Below, piece after piece: positions 10,970 to 22,690 of a DNA stretch of 64,000 nucleotides. How positions within the stretch are numbered: the first letter of the stretch is position 1; each line of letters begins with the position of its first letter. Origin of the DNA: Wyeomyia smithii (Eukaryota; Arthropoda; Insecta; Diptera; Culicidae); NCBI RefSeq assembly GCF_029784165.1, contig NC_073696.1, positions 241,040,892 to 241,104,891 of the forward strand. Reading direction: 5' to 3'. Below the pieces are notes generated by a model that worked only from the letters and a program-made list of their open reading frames with translations, ran no database searches and had not been told where the DNA came from. The position numbers were made by a program, and so were the translations under genes.

Positions 10970-11898
10970 CGATTTCTGTTTGCCAAACTTTATGGGATCA
11001 AAAAATTTTAGATGTGCTGCTTTAGTTATGTTTAAACAGGCTCACAACTCTTTTATGTCTTTTTGATGATTTATGAAAGATTTTTTAAAAATGTTTAAGA
11101 TGTCAGCTGTCGTGTTTTTTTTTTTTTGTTTCCATTTCAAATGTTTTTTCCTATTTATTAGTAGCTACCACAAGATGTTTTTGGAAATTTCGTAATTATT
11201 TTTCAATAAATGTTGCTCGAACTCCAATCTTAACTTTAAAAAAACATATTCTGAAGACATTTCGCCACAATACAAAGTGTTCTTTGTTTTTAAGTTGAAT
11301 GAAAGCTGTTCACTTCACTCTGCTTTGCTCAATTCTTCATTTAAGCGTATTAAAATACTTTGCAACATTTTTTTTCTGTGTTTTTATTGTACTATTTTGT
11401 AACAAATATTTAAAACATGAAAATCAGTCTTCCTCTGCTAATCAATGTTTTTCGTACCCAGCTGATTTTACATAATGCTTATAAGTAATTTTCCAAAAAA
11501 CCCTACTCCACACTGCCGCCCGTTAATGCGGAGAGTGCGGTAGTTTTTCCGCTCTTCGGTTCGGTACGCAAACATTTTCCAAAACAATGGCTAAGGGAGA
11601 ATGCTTCTAGTGGTGGAAATTTCTGACGCTCTTCTTCCTCCCCCCAAGAGTGGGCTGGTAGCAACCAAGAGCCGATCAAAGACAACATTCGCTCAGTCGG
11701 AGTGTTCTGAATAACAAACCAAATCTCAGCTCAGTGTATTCTCTCTTTTTCTCTCTTCTCGCTAGAAGTGTATCTCCCGTATGCGTGTATCCATCCGCAG
11801 CCAGCATCCCATCCAGGCAAGAAGCAGCACACGACTGTGTGCTGTAAAGAGCAGTGATCTGCCAATCGATTTTGCCTGGTAGCTCGTCTCAGCTCAGC
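10970..11898. other. Upstream flank of the predicted promoter
   Basis: 10970-11490 is AT-rich with poly-T runs and no gene. From about 11500 the base composition changes to mixed GC without repeats. It holds a CT-rich tract (11739-11762) and two further TCAGT words (11693, 11731) that lack a matching DPE. This is probably proximal regulatory DNA of the promoter at 11901. Confidence 0.4.
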
Positions 11899-11932
11899 TC
11901 AGTCAGGTGTAGGCAGTGGTTCGAAGTGGTTC
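11899..11932 (+). promoter_or_regulatory. Initiator + DPE core promoter, probable GluCl promoter
   Basis: A full arthropod initiator, TCAGTC, lies at 11899-11904, which puts +1 at A11901. A downstream promoter element GGTTC (RGWYV consensus) lies at 11928-11932, exactly +28 to +32. This is the spacing required by TFIID at TATA-less Drosophila promoters. A second GGTTC copy at 11918-11922 is out of register. There is no TATA box. A CT-rich run (11739-11762, CTCTCTTTTTCTCTCTTCTC) resembles GAGA-factor sites on the other strand. The block 11.5-12.7 kb is free of recognisable repeats. Assignment to GluCl is inferred from strand, a downstream donor and lack of any other host gene; it could serve another transcript. 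Confidence 0.5.
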
Positions 11933-12681
11933 GAAAAGTTAGCTAGCTCCCGTCTGTTCCCGTTGATTGGTCCCTCTGGAGGCAGCAGTAATCCTGGGTC
12001 ACTGTGGTTTGGTGTGAGTCTGTAGTAAGAGAATGAAAAAGGTGCAGATCTGTGTGAAAGTTTGGATTTTTCCTCTAGTGTCTAAGGAAGTTTCTCAATT
12101 TTGCTAAAGAAAAGTGTAATCTTGAACGATCGTTGATCGTCTGGCAGAAGATCTTTCAGTTCACAGAACAAGTAGAGAAAAAAGTGCAATATTCCATTAA
12201 TATTTCCCTTCTCGCAATATAGTGAGTGCAGAAAATTGATCGAAAAAACGGTTTTCATACGCCCATATTTCCTGAGCACGGTGCAGAAATGCAGCGAAAA
12301 AAAGGAATGAAATCCTGTAAAACCTTTGTCCTTTGCCGAGGAGATGAAAATTGATTGCAGCGATTGTTGGGTCTGTTGTGGGGATGAGTGAAATTTTCGT
12401 ATATCCAAGTGTCGTAATTGGCGGGTAAAATTTGGCAAAATGATGGATAAAGTGTGAAAAATTTGCTAACATCATGAACCACTTGAGAGGCGGCCGAAGC
12501 TGAGTTGAAACGAAAATTCGAAAACAGCAGTCGCAGAAGCAGCGGAAACGAGAAAAGCTGAAAGCTTTTGCACATCTTGTGTGCGGGTGGAAGAAAAATA
12601 GCGACCGAGTTGGGAGGGAGAGCCGGACGGAACAACCAGCACCAGCAGCCAGAGAGGAAAATCAGGAAAAATTACCTCCAG
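11901..12681 (+). other. Predicted 5' non-coding exon 1 (5' UTR)
   Basis: The exon runs from the predicted start at 11901 to a consensus donor CCAG|GTAAGA (GT at 12682). It would be 781 nt and non-coding: the only host coding start found is the ATG at 60482, spliced at 60460. Several short upstream reading frames occur, for example ATG at 12033 to TAA at 12107 (24 codons, MKKVQICVKVWIFPLVSKEV...), which could dampen translation. The intron from 12682 to 60459 would be about 47.8 kb, not unusual for mosquito ion-channel genes. Intermediate non-coding exons cannot be excluded. The evidence is splice motif, promoter motif and absence of repeats; no transcript was seen. Confidence 0.42.
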
Positions 12682-14689
12682 GTAAGATTTATCTCATACA
12701 CAGTCACAGCACAACTTCGGGAGCAGTCAGCAGCATCGTTTCACCTTAATGTGGGTCTTGTGTCTGTGAACGGGTTCTTTTCCATTCGAGCTATCGAGCC
12801 ACCGATTTGTCTCCGAGGGATATGGAATATTGTTGTGTGAAGAAGCAAAATCATCAATATGTGGGGCTACCGAGGGTCGTAAGTGTGAAGCTTTCTGGTT
12901 CTTCGTTGGTTCGATTTGTGTTCGTCTGGCAGCGCCTGTTATGTACGGAGAAAAATGTGAAAATACTAAAGAAGCCTTTGGATTGTGCTTGCCGAGAGGA
13001 GAAATCGTTTCATGGCCATGAAGGGCAGACGGCAACTGAAACAGTTATGCCGTCAGATTTAGAAAATTTATTGATTACGCAGAAGGAAATTAGAGAGCGA
13101 AGTATAGCAGTGACGAGAGACATAAGACAAATAATTCATGCGATTGAATTTCTGGTTTCACCACTTAGGGGAATCAGTGGGAATATTGTCGATTAATCGG
13201 AATTCTTATGAAAAGGCGTCTTTTTTCAGTAGAAAATATGAGGAGGGTTTTAAAGATTCTTCAAATCAGATCCACTGTGGAATGATTATTAATTTGAATT
13301 TTTGTTTCTTGAAAGCTCTCAGTTAGAACTAACATTTTTCAAAGAGCAACTTTGTTTTTATTTCCGACTTCTTTAACCATGAAAAAACAATTTTGCATAA
13401 TAAAATAACAACGATTCATAATTTATGTGCATTTTTTTATATTAAGTATTAACCATGAACAGTCGACAATCGTTTTGAAATTGATCAAACGCTTCTAGCA
13501 CTTCTTTGCGGAAACAAAACGTGGTTTTTACGTATGGACTATGAAGCGCGTTAAACCGCATAAAAACCGGGAAAAAAAAATGGTCAGTTAAAATCAGTAA
13601 ATATTCGGGAAATGATTTCGTTTTGGTGGTAATTCAGCCGTAAAACGATTTAAAACAAAGTGTAACATAAAACGCGAAAATCGCGTTAAGTTCTAAATTC
13701 GCGTAATATTAACTTTAGTGTAATTTTAGTGTAAGTTTATTGATGTTATCAGATTGTGTTGCAATTTAACATGTATGATTTGTTTCTCGAATTAAATTCA
13801 CGTTCTCTGCAAGATACTTTTTCAATTCAAATATATTTTTTTAATTTTGAATTTTAAAATTAAATGCTGTCGTGCTTATTCGAACTGCAAAATTATTATA
13901 AAGAACAAAAAGGAATGTGTGGGAACAAAAAGCAAATGTGCAGTGATAAAATCAGGAGTTTGCCGTCAGTAATGATTAAAATTTGTTCTCAATACTCTTT
14001 GAATGTTTATAAAATTCGTTAAAGGGAAGATGACGGCTTGGTCAGCCTTTATAATACTCTTGAAACAATGCTTTACTTCAAGAAACCTCATTTCTTGTAT
14101 CTCTGTATGTGAAAAGCTGATGCTTCTATATCAGTGGGAATCTAAATTAAGGATATTGAGCACAAGAAACGGAAGCGACAATCCCTGATTCTGTGTTGAT
14201 TCTGTAATTTGGGTTTCTTCAGGTATCAGATATATCAAAAATTTTGTATTAGAACAATCTCTTTAGAACTAAAAGATATACATCACAAATTTTAATAACT
14301 TTAAGTTAAAAACACAAGTACCTACTGGAAAAAATTAGGCCTCTGGAAAAATCATTGAATTTTATTCCTGAAGATAAACAAGCTCAATGCCTTGGTTGGT
14401 AATCTGTGATAATCAATAAATTTGTGACAAAAGACGACACCATAAAATTTTATTCAAGATTTTATGGCGAAGCAAAAGATAAAAATAAAGCCAAAGAAAT
14501 AACCTGTGTATTTAAGAACAATATCAGATGCGCAACTAAGTTCTTATTGTTCATCAATAGATGCCACCATCAGTAAGTGTTGGTCGGTTTTATCATATTT
14601 AGAATATGTTGAATCAAGCTGAGAAATATGGTGATCAAACCGCATCGGACAAACAGTTTAAATGAACATTTAAAAACTAATGACTAGAG
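12682..14689. other. Start of the long first intron
   Basis: The stretch begins at donor GTAAGA. 12700-13200 keeps the mixed composition of the exon and has a 129-codon frame (12807-13193) without a recognisable domain; it may be conserved intronic DNA or an alternative exon. Beyond 13330 it is AT-rich and I see no gene. Confidence 0.4.
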
Positions 14690-15027
14690 CTATATCTGCA
14701 CATAAAAGTTTGTAACACGATCACGAAAAACAGTAGAGGAAACAATAAAGTCGAACAAATAATAAAATCTATTAGGCTCATTTTGTGAGTAGTCCGTCCT
14801 ATGTTGTTGGAGCCTCAAAAAATTTCGTTGACGCAGTGGACGTGGCAGCACGTTCACATCCATTTTATTGAGAATCCAGGGCGCGTTAATCTCTCCTATC
14901 AGGGTCTTTCCGACGAAAACCGCTTTTTGCACATTGCGTCACTTTTCGAGAGTGTCCATTCCTAAAAGTCTGCACCGGGCTTCGTACGGAGGTAGCGCAG
15001 CTGGATTTCTCCAAGGAAGTAGTCTTA

Positions 15028-15138
15028 AGCAGGTATTTGACGGAGCAAATATTTGCTATTTTTGGTACGATTTTTATTTGCACAAAATTAAATCTATATT
15101 GAAAAATAGCAAATATTTGCTTCGTTTAATACCTGCTT
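15028..15138. mobile_element. Small hairpin MITE with TA target
   Basis: The two ends are inverted copies of about 37 bp (AGCAGGTATTTGACGGAGCA ... TTCGTTTAATACCTGCTT, with GCAAATATTTGC inside each arm) around a short loop. TA dinucleotides flank it (15026-15027 and 15139-15140). It interrupts the old LINE right after KFIKFAL. A Tc1/mariner-type target is suggested by TA only. Confidence 0.7.
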
Positions 15139-15421
15139 TAGAGCGAATTTTATGAACTTTGATTGGACTTCTTCGTTTCTGGTTATCCAGATGTTGTGAA
15201 AAGGGCTCCACATGACGGCAGCTGTCTGCAGAACAGACCGCACTAGGCTATAGTTCATGGAGCGCAGGCAGTAAGGATCACGAAGTTCGGTTGTCATCCG
15301 GAGAATGAATCCAAGATTCCGCCTAGATTTGTTGATTATATGACTGTAGTGTTCCCGGAAGTTCAACTCTGCATCAAGCATAACCCGAAGATCCTGCACT
15401 ACGTTAGCTCTGGTAATGGTT

Positions 15422-15823
15422 TCATCGCCTATGCGGTAGTTCCACTGAACAGGTTGTTTTTTTCATCGCAAAAGTAATCAATGAACATTTCGATACACTG
15501 ATAACCATCATTTTATGTTGACACCTGTCGTGAAATCTGTTAATTACACTTTGCAGAAGTTCACAGTCGGCAGAAGTTTCGATTAGGTAATACATTTTTA
15601 AATCATCGACATACGGTAATTTACAGTCTTTTGGCAGTGCTAGACATACGTCATTGAAAAAAATAGTGAATAGTAATGGCCCCAAGTTGCTGCCTTGCGG
15701 AACACCTGATCGGCTCACGAATTCTTCTGACTCCACGGAACCCGGTTTGACAGATAGTCGGCGGTTACTGAAATACGATTCGAACCAGTGGACAACGTTC
15801 GAGGACACACCAAGCTGGTCCAA
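15422..15823 (-). pseudogene. Reverse transcriptase core of the old LINE
   Basis: An open stretch of 133 residues covers the palm: LGVSSNVVHWFESYFSNRRL, then SGVPQGSNLGPLLFTIFFND, and the active site PYVDDLKMYY (YVDD in place of YADD). Neighbouring frames carry the fingers (16273-15897) and thumb/C-terminal region (15399-15094). The enzyme is not functional because the frames are broken between these parts. Confidence 0.75.
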
Positions 15824-16508
15824 CTTAGCAAGCAGGATACGGTGGTTAACTCTGCCAAAGGCCGCTTTTTAAGTCGGTATAAAATGTATCAATTTATTAC
15901 CCTTGTGGCATGGAGGTGAGGCACAGTGATGTGAATTGAGTTACATTAGTTACAATGGATATGCCAGGGAAGAATCCATGTTGCTCATGGGAAATATATG
16001 ACTCTGCTGCCCGGAAGAGTTCTGCGTTCATAAGTATCTCGAACAGCTTTGAACTAGCACATAGTGAGGTAACTCCACGATAGTTAGATACGTCGCTCTT
16101 ATTACCTCTTTTAGAACTGGAAACATAATCGACTTGTTCCAACATTCTGGAAATAGTGCTTGTGATAAGGATAGGATAAATATGGCTTTCAATGGCGCAC
16201 ACAGTTCAACGGCGCATTTTATCAAAACTGTCGAAGGAATTCCATCCGGTCCAGGCGTTTTCGAGGATTTCAATTTTTAACAGCTGCTAGGATATCTGTG
16301 TTATCAAAATCACGGCAGTACATTGAAACCATACCAGTAGGGACATTGGCAAGCGCGCTCTCAATTTGTTGATTGCTGCATACTGCATCGTCAAATATAC
16401 TAGCAAAACGTTTTGCAAACAGATTACATATTGCTTGAGTGGAGCTCGCGGTTTCGCAGCCCAAAAACATGCTTGAAGGCAGACCATGTTCCTTCCGCTG
16501 TTCATTAA

Positions 16509-17206
16509 GGGGAATACCTTTTTAGTTTTCAAAAAACCGAACAACATCTTAAGAACATTTTCACAAATTTTCATAAAGATCTGAGCAATAGGAAGAAAGT
16601 TAGAGCGATTTGTAGCGCGCCTCGCCACGGCCGCATAAGCTAAACTTTAAACTTTACACGCGATTATCTCGGAATAGTGTTTTCCGAAAAATGACTTTGC
16701 CGTAATCCTGATTGCGGGAAAAGTACTGAACCGATTTCCTTCATCTTTTTTTTTAATTTTCGTTATTGAATTCGCCGGTTCTTGAACGATCGCTTTTTGA
16801 AACATACAGTTACATTTTGCCGAAAAAAAAAATTTAATGCGATTTTTAGCATTTTTTGAGAAAAAACTTTCCCGTTTGCACTGAAAACGAAATACTCATA
16901 AAAGCGATCGTTCAAGGACCCGGCACACTTTTAAACTAATGAAATAATATGAGTTTTTTTTTGTTTCGGTTGACCCGCTGAGTCTCTATCAGGATCACCG
17001 CAAGCCTCTGCAAAAAAATAGCGTTTCGAGGAAACGGCCATTACTCCAGTAAAAATTGGTATATCTCAAAATCAAATGTATTTTTTGTTGTTGATAAACT
17101 GTACTTTTAAAAAAAATATCACTTTGATGCAATGAAAATGGTGCTATGCACTTAAAATAAATTCGAACTTCCCTCATTTTTATTTACCAAAAAGGTATAT
17201 AACCCC
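16509..17206. mobile_element. TTAA-target MITE
   Basis: This 698-bp element is flanked by TTAA (16505-16508 and 17207-17210) with inverted ends GGGGAATACCTTTTT / AAAAAGGTATATAACCCC. Removing it with one TTAA rejoins the host LINE frame exactly (RFWTFV + NEQRKEHGLPSS), which proves the insertion point. TTAA targeting is typical of piggyBac-like transposons, though these ends differ from classic piggyBac. An internal inverted repeat (GCCGGTTCTTGAACGATCGC, 16774-16797, versus 16900-16924) can fold. No transposase was seen. Confidence 0.85.
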
Positions 17207-17363
17207 TTAACGAAAGTCCAAAACCGTTTTGGCTGAGTTTTCAAGGTTTTTTGCATTCGCATTACGTACCGTCCATCGAGAGCTCTGTTGTAAAATTTAT
17301 ATTTGGTGCTCGCTTCAATGAATCTCTGTTTGGTGGCGGAATTTCGGTTGTTCGAGTAGAGCC

Positions 17364-18120
17364 TCAAAGTTCTAGAGCGTTGTTGTTTAGAAGACGTCTA
17401 TTGGTCCACGGAGGTGACATTCTTGGGCGACGAACTGGTACGAATCGTGGAAAAAGCTGCGTGAGCGTTGTGTTAAAGAATTGAACCGCCTCGTTCACGC
17501 CGTTGATGCGGACGAAATCAAGGAGTTGATCGTCAAGGGGTTCACTGAAGCGTATGATAGCCGTACAATGTAGCTGTGTCAGAATTGGAGGATGCAGAAC
17601 GTCAACGGGATTAAGCGCTTCAGGGGGATCTGAAAGGTGACACATCGGTACAGCCTCTTCATCCACAAATATTAGGTCGAGTATTCGGTTCAGATTATTG
17701 TTCCTTAAGTTGAGTTGTTCTATATGGATCAGCGACATATTATCCATAAAAATGTTACTAACGGAGGCTGAGGGCACAATTTGGGCGTACCAACCAGTAG
17801 CGGCCCACCAGCACAAATCTGAAAGAATTGAAGTCACCGAATAGCATGTGAGTGTCGCACACATTTAAAGATTATGCCACGGAAGAAATCGAACTGTTGA
17901 GTCTCTCTATGACAAAGCGGTTTCTTGATAAGTCCGGGAGAACGTAAACCACGCCTAAGCAAACCACTCGTTCAATGCAGTCAACCTCAACCCAAAGATG
18001 CTCTAGACTGTCATCGATACGAACCGTGCAGAGAGTGGAATTAGGTGAGTGCTTAACAGCTATGAGGACGCCTCCTCCACGCGTTCTACCAGTCACTTCG
18101 GGAATGCGATCCTTCCTTAA
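17364..18120 (-). pseudogene. Endonuclease and linker part of the old LINE
   Basis: Frames 18144-17872 and 17864-17364 carry GRTRGGGVLIAVKHS, WVEVDCIERVVCLGVVYVLP and DLCWWAATGWYAQ, then RILDLIFVDEEAVPMCHL, which correspond to the endonuclease domain and its C-terminal strands. A frameshift near 17868 separates them. The GDFN-type motif is degraded to SILSDLCWW. Confidence 0.6.
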
Positions 18121-19338
18121 GGGTGTCCACGATGAAATTGCCACACCATGAAATTGCTTCTACCGTTGGGTAGAATTTAATGAAAATTTGGGTGGATTTA
18201 GTTCATTGTGCACTATTTACATCCTGCAAGTTTTAAAGTCCTGTGATCAAAACTCGCGGAAATGGAGTCGAAAGAACAGCTCGTGCATCACGCACGATCA
18301 AAATCTTGCGCATTCATCACGAGAACAAGGATCTCTCGCATCGTTCCATCGCTAAAACGTTGGGAATCGCGAATTCCACGGTGTCGCGAGTGATTAAGCG
18401 GTTCGAGGAACGATTGACTACCGTACAAAACCAAAAATCACAACCGCGTAGTTGGGGCCTTCAACCGAAACCCGAACGCCTCCGTTCGGGATGTGGCTAA
18501 ATAGCTACACCTAAGCCGAAGTTTTGCCCAGAAGGCCAAAACTAAGGCTGGGCTTCGAACGTTCAAGGTACCAAAGGCCCCTAATCGCGACGAGAAGCAG
18601 AACAAGTCCGCCAAAACCCGTGCCAGTGAGTTGTACTTCAACATGCTGACGAAAGTTGGATGCTGCATCATGGACGACGAAACATATGTGAAGGCCGACT
18701 TCAAACAGATCCCCGGCAACCTGTTTTTCACGGCCAAGGATAAGTTCAGCGTTACGGAGCATATCCGCACTCAGAAGATGTCCAAATGCTGGAAGCGGAG
18801 TGCACCTTCGGGACCCAGGACACGATGAACGGACAGGTGTACATGAAAGAGTGCCTCCAGAAGCGGCTGCTTTCTCTCCTGAAGGCCCACAACGTCCCAA
18901 CAATCTTCTGGCCGGATTTGGCCTCATGCCACTACTCCAAGGACGTGCTGAAGTGGTATGCGGACATTAAGGTCAGTTTCGTGCCGAAAATGTTCAACCC
19001 TCCCAACACTCCGGAGCTCCGCCCCATCGAAAAGTACTGGGCGATTATGAAGCAGCACCTTCTTAAACAACCTAAGGTAGTGAAGACAGTCGAGGAACTG
19101 AAGAAAGTATGGGTTTACATGCAAAAAAAACGGTTGATTCACAGGTTGTGCACAATCTTATGGGCGGGGTTAAGGCCAAGGTGCGGGCATTTGCGTATGG
19201 ACTGTAAATAAAATACGAGTAAAATGGTGAAATGAAGTTTAATGGTTATTTTTCAATCCCTGAAAATTTGATGGCAATCGGATGAAAACTCGAATTTTGC
19301 GAATCAATTTTGTGGTGGCAATTTCATCGTGGACACAG
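18120..19338 (+). mobile_element. DD37E Tc1/mariner transposon (ITmD37E-like), inactive
   Basis: The element is about 1.2 kb with TA on both sides (18118-18119, 19339-19340). Its inverted ends share TGTCCACGATGAAATTGCC. The transposase on + strand is broken. The N-terminal helix-turn-helix reads SIAKTLGIANSTVSRVIKRF (about 18340-18400), then stops; MDDETYVKADF (first catalytic Asp, about 18675); FWPDLASCHYSKD (second Asp, about 18915); RPIEKYW (Glu, about 19030). There are 37 residues between the second Asp and the Glu, the DD37E signature described in mosquitoes. It sits in the old LINE between ETWLKDDIDS and RKDRIPEVTGRTRGGG. Confidence 0.88.
18243..19205 (+). pseudogene. DD37E transposase pseudogene
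   Basis: Reading frame from ATG at 18243 stops at 18498. The catalytic part continues in another frame (18541-18826) after a stop near 18502, and again shifts near 18790 with a probable internal deletion before FWPDLAS. All three catalytic residues are still visible, but no single frame links them. The protein would cut and paste the element; it is dead here. Confidence 0.8.
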
Positions 19339-19662
19339 TAGCTCTGGTTGAATCGATATCGTCTTTCAACCAGGTCTCCGTCAGAATGATGACGTCGTAC
19401 TCGCAGTCAGAAACAGTAATAAAAAAGTCGTCGATTTTCGTTCGTAGACCTCTAACATTCTGGTAGTATCTCCTGATAGGTGTCACGCGTTCGGTCGGAG
19501 CTACTTTGAGCGTGCCATGGAGTATATCTGAATCGAGCGAAGTTCTACCAGTAGTCTGTGCCATATAGCATGGAGCGGAGTCGGATTGGCTTTGAAGACT
19601 GCAGCGTGTCGCAACCTGATTGCAGGCAAAAGAGTCATACAGAGATAAACTCTTATTATGAT

Positions 19663-20438
19663 TTAGGGAGGGGAGTCGTTATATGGAAAAAACGGAATTT
19701 GATAGCAGAAAGCCAGAACCAAGTTTTTTTTTTTGTTCTGTTTGGGGCCCCAAACAATCCTGAATTTATTGCAAGTCGATTGGTTTTGTCTCCGCTTGGC
19801 GCATTGCATTTTAAATTTATATGGAGATTTGTATGGAAAACCCAACTTTTTTGCATTTTCCATTCTAAAGAGCTCAAAATGGCTCAAACCATAGGTTTCA
19901 TTACTTCAAACCGTAGGTTTTTTGATACCTAACAACTTGGCAGAAGACACTAAAGAGTTAGGGTGAACACGTTGTAGATTATATCTACGCCTAGAATATT
20001 GACCTAAATTTGTTCACTTGATCCAGCTTAGTGTATAAACTCGTTACGACAGATTACTTTTGATGGGAATCCTACTGACGCCGGTATATTGGTAATGTTG
20101 GCAGAAAAGAAGATTTTCTGCATTTAAATCGACATACTCAACTTTGAACAGCTATAGCTCTTCTTAGGGACATCCTAACTTTTTTGTGTCTTCTACAAAG
20201 TTGTTTGGCATCTTAAATACTATATTTTAACATGATGTAGTGCATTATTAGAGCATTATTAAGCTCTCTAGAAAGGTAAATGCAAAAAAGTAGGTTTTCC
20301 CATATAAATTTTCTTACAAATTTGAAATGCAATGCGCCAAGCGGAGACAAGACCAATCGACTTCAGGTAAGTTTAGGGATCCCAATAGGAACCAAAAAAA
20401 ACTTGGTTCTGGAAAATCGATCATTTTTCCCCACCCTA
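19663..20438. mobile_element. MITE with long (about 200 bp) imperfect TIRs
   Basis: The ends TTAGGGAGGGGAGTCG and CCCCACCCTA are outer parts of two inverted arms of about 170-210 bp (19663-19880 and 20268-20438). The arms share phrases such as CCAGAACCAAGTTTTTTTT, AGTCGATTGG and TCTCCGCTTGGCGCATTGCA. ATGAT flanks it (19658-19662, 20439-20443). No transposase. It lies just upstream of the old LINE's endonuclease start. Confidence 0.78.
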
Positions 20439-20443
20439 ATGAT

Positions 20444-21585
20444 TATACTTGCCCATGCAAGCACGATGGAAGACCTCCTCTCTTACATCAGACCGAGACG
20501 ACTGTGATGAACGCTGGCTGCAGGAGGCAGGACTGAGTTGAGTAGATCGAAGCTTCCAAAATGCTTTCTACATCGCGTCTGGGTTCGGTGTCTTCCGATG
20601 TCGTTGGGAATTTTTCGTCGTTTTTTTGGTTAGTTGCTAGCAGATTGATTCCCATGATGTATTCTTTTGATTGCTATACACTGTAGTCAATAGTTTTTCG
20701 TTTTCTGTTTATTTGATTCTGATACACTGGACATTATTCACTCCATGCTGCGTGCTCAATGGATACATCTACGTTTTTAAGTTTAGCACAGTTCGCGCAT
20801 TTCAGTACAGTGGCATCACATTTTTTCACAGACCATCAGCACCAGCGCACGCTTTAGTGGCGGTAACTTCGATGTTGACGGCTGTAAGCTTTGAGCAAGG
20901 CCAAAACAATAGAAAACAAACAAATAGAAGGAATTGCGCGATGAAGATCCATGCCAAACGCATGTACAGCTTGCTTCGGCCAATTCATTTCCAAGTGATT
21001 GCATGCTTTCGGAAAAAAATTGAAAACAAGGAACTTGGGAAGCCAAACGACGTTGAACGTTGTTTTATCGGCTGTGAACATCTGCTCCAGTGATGAAAAA
21101 GGAAGGCTTTTCTTCATCGCATCATAACGGGTGATGAAAAATAGATTCATTACATGAACCCAAAGAAAAGAAAATCATGGAGACTGCCCGGCAAGCTTGT
21201 TATTCTCCTCAATATGAGAAAAGAGTTTCATTATGCTCTTTTTTTTCCAAATTCACCTCTCACTTCTTGTCCAGCATGAGCGCTTCGTGTAGCATTTTTT
21301 GCACTTGTGCTGTGTTTCTGCTGCTCGAAGAAAAATCAATACACTTGCTGCTTACATCACAGCTGAGCGAAAATAAAGTGGCGAATCACTCTTGTCCAAA
21401 CACGCAACCCAACGAATCTACCACAGTGTCGTTCAATCGAAGATTTATTTGCGATTTTAGATTTCTTTGGTGCAAAAATAACTGGAGATCCACGAACTGC
21501 ACCCGTTATTTAGATTTAAAAAATTGTTCCACCGACTGGAAGACGTGGTAAACTGACAGAATCTGTTTTTGCGGCTGATTCTTTT
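20444..21585. other. Gene-free stretch
   Basis: No supported feature. 20460-20560 may be more of the old LINE's 5' region, because it lies directly behind the MITE in the same orientation. Open frames here (for example 20671-21090) show no domain. Confidence 0.35.
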
Positions 21586-21589
21586 CTAT

Positions 21590-22219
21590 TTATTTTTGGC
21601 AAAAATGCCGCGAAGCACTTTCGAATGTACGTGTAGCGAATGTTAATGTAGCACCTCTGTAGTGAATCTTACGCTTCAGGTCTGCCCAGAAATTCTCGAT
21701 GGGACGCAGCTGGGGGACGTTGGACGAGTTCGCCGATTTGGGTACCACATCGATATTCAACCATTCTAGCTTCTCTAACGATCGCTTCGGGTAGTGGGCC
21801 GACGCCAGATCCGGCCAGAGCACCGCGTCTACGCCCTAATGGTATTTCCAGAAAAACGAGGCAACTTCCGGTAGGCACTTCGTACTATAAATTTCACCAT
21901 TCACGGCCACTCCGAAGCGAAAGAAGTGCGGCTCTGACATCCTAGTTCTAGTTGATCTTCTAGTTGATTGTCGGCCACAGCAGCACCTTCTTGGGAACTT
22001 GGTGTGTGAAATAAACTTCATTCTACTTCCTCCATGGGAAGTCAAACACGAATAGCCCTGCCAGTCTATGCCATCCAGGGTGAGATAGGTCTCGTCATCC
22101 ATAACCACTTATCTGGCGTTCACAAAGTGTCGCACGATGTCGGTTTTCGACGCGGCGGGATACCGTTCTATGAATGCGCACACTTCTGAACGGTACTCCG
22201 GCTTCACCGTTTTCGCCAT
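21590..22219 (-). pseudogene. Second DD37E transposase remnant (- strand)
   Basis: The frame starts at ATG 22219 (MAKTVKPEYRSEVCAFIERY, PAASKTDIVRHFVNAR), then jumps directly to VMDDETYLTLDG, so about 100 residues of the DNA-binding region are deleted. Further on LWPDLASAHYPKRSLEKLEW and LRPIENFW supply the second Asp and Glu with 37 residues between. Frames change near 21838. I could not find convincing inverted ends. It is a different lineage from the copy at 18120, since only the catalytic motifs agree. Confidence 0.8.
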
Positions 22220-22224
22220 CACGG

Positions 22225-22690
22225 TTAGAGTTCGACCGATAGAACTGTCAATTTTTTTCTGCTGACTCATTTATTTCATGCAAACGTTACTTTGAACAAT
22301 TTTCAAATTCAAATTTTCAAATTCAAAAGAACAGTGGTTATCATTTTTCAAGCGACAAAAGAGACAAAACTTCATCTATTATTGGACACAGAATTTGCAG
22401 TCAGTATAATATTTATATACATACCTACGGGACAATCGCGAGGTCAGCGTTACGAGCGTCGAGACCATCAGGGGGGTTTCCCAAAATATATAAATTCAAC
22501 AGGGCATTCAAGTTTGTTCCTATGTTAATTTTTGACACTGCAGACTGCAGTAGGAATTGTTTTAGATTCAGACAATCTACTATATAAAAATGGAATTCCG
22601 TAACGCTTGATCTTATTGATATTATTCCCTCAGTCTCTGTGGTGTACAGTAATCATCATCATTTTGAATCGTTCTGAATCAAAAACAATA
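22225..22690. other. Gap between transposase remnant and satellite
   Basis: No gene. A short direct repeat TTTTCAAATTCAAA occurs around 22300-22325. The right part grades into diverged satellite sequence. Confidence 0.4.

Larger units (their letters stand above)
14690..19564 (-). mobile_element. Old LINE (Jockey/CR1-like), broken by nested insertions
   Basis: A - strand non-LTR element is traceable from endonuclease to C-terminus. Order: YYQNVRGLRTKIDDFF and ILTETWLKDD (about 19480-19340), GRTRGGGVLIAVKHS (about 18090), TPGPDGIPSTVLIK (about 16260), NYRGVTSLCASSKLFEILMN (about 16090), SGVPQGSNLGPLLFTIFFND and YVDDLKMYY (about 15700-15590), NEEVQSKFIKFAL (about 15160), then EARCRLLGMDTLEK and GKTLIGEINAPWIL (about 14980-14870). 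Stops and frameshifts occur throughout. Three foreign insertions lie inside: 15028-15138, 16509-17206 and 18120-19338. The clade is uncertain; it is not the Juan type. Confidence 0.78.

Noticed and set aside
11693..11735. Alternative initiators TCAGT at 11693 and 11731
   Set aside because: Neither has a DPE at +28 or a TATA box at -30, unlike 11899.
12807..13196. 129-codon frame after the predicted exon 1
   Set aside because: No domain or homology recognised and it lies beyond a strong donor site; kept only as a possible alternative exon.
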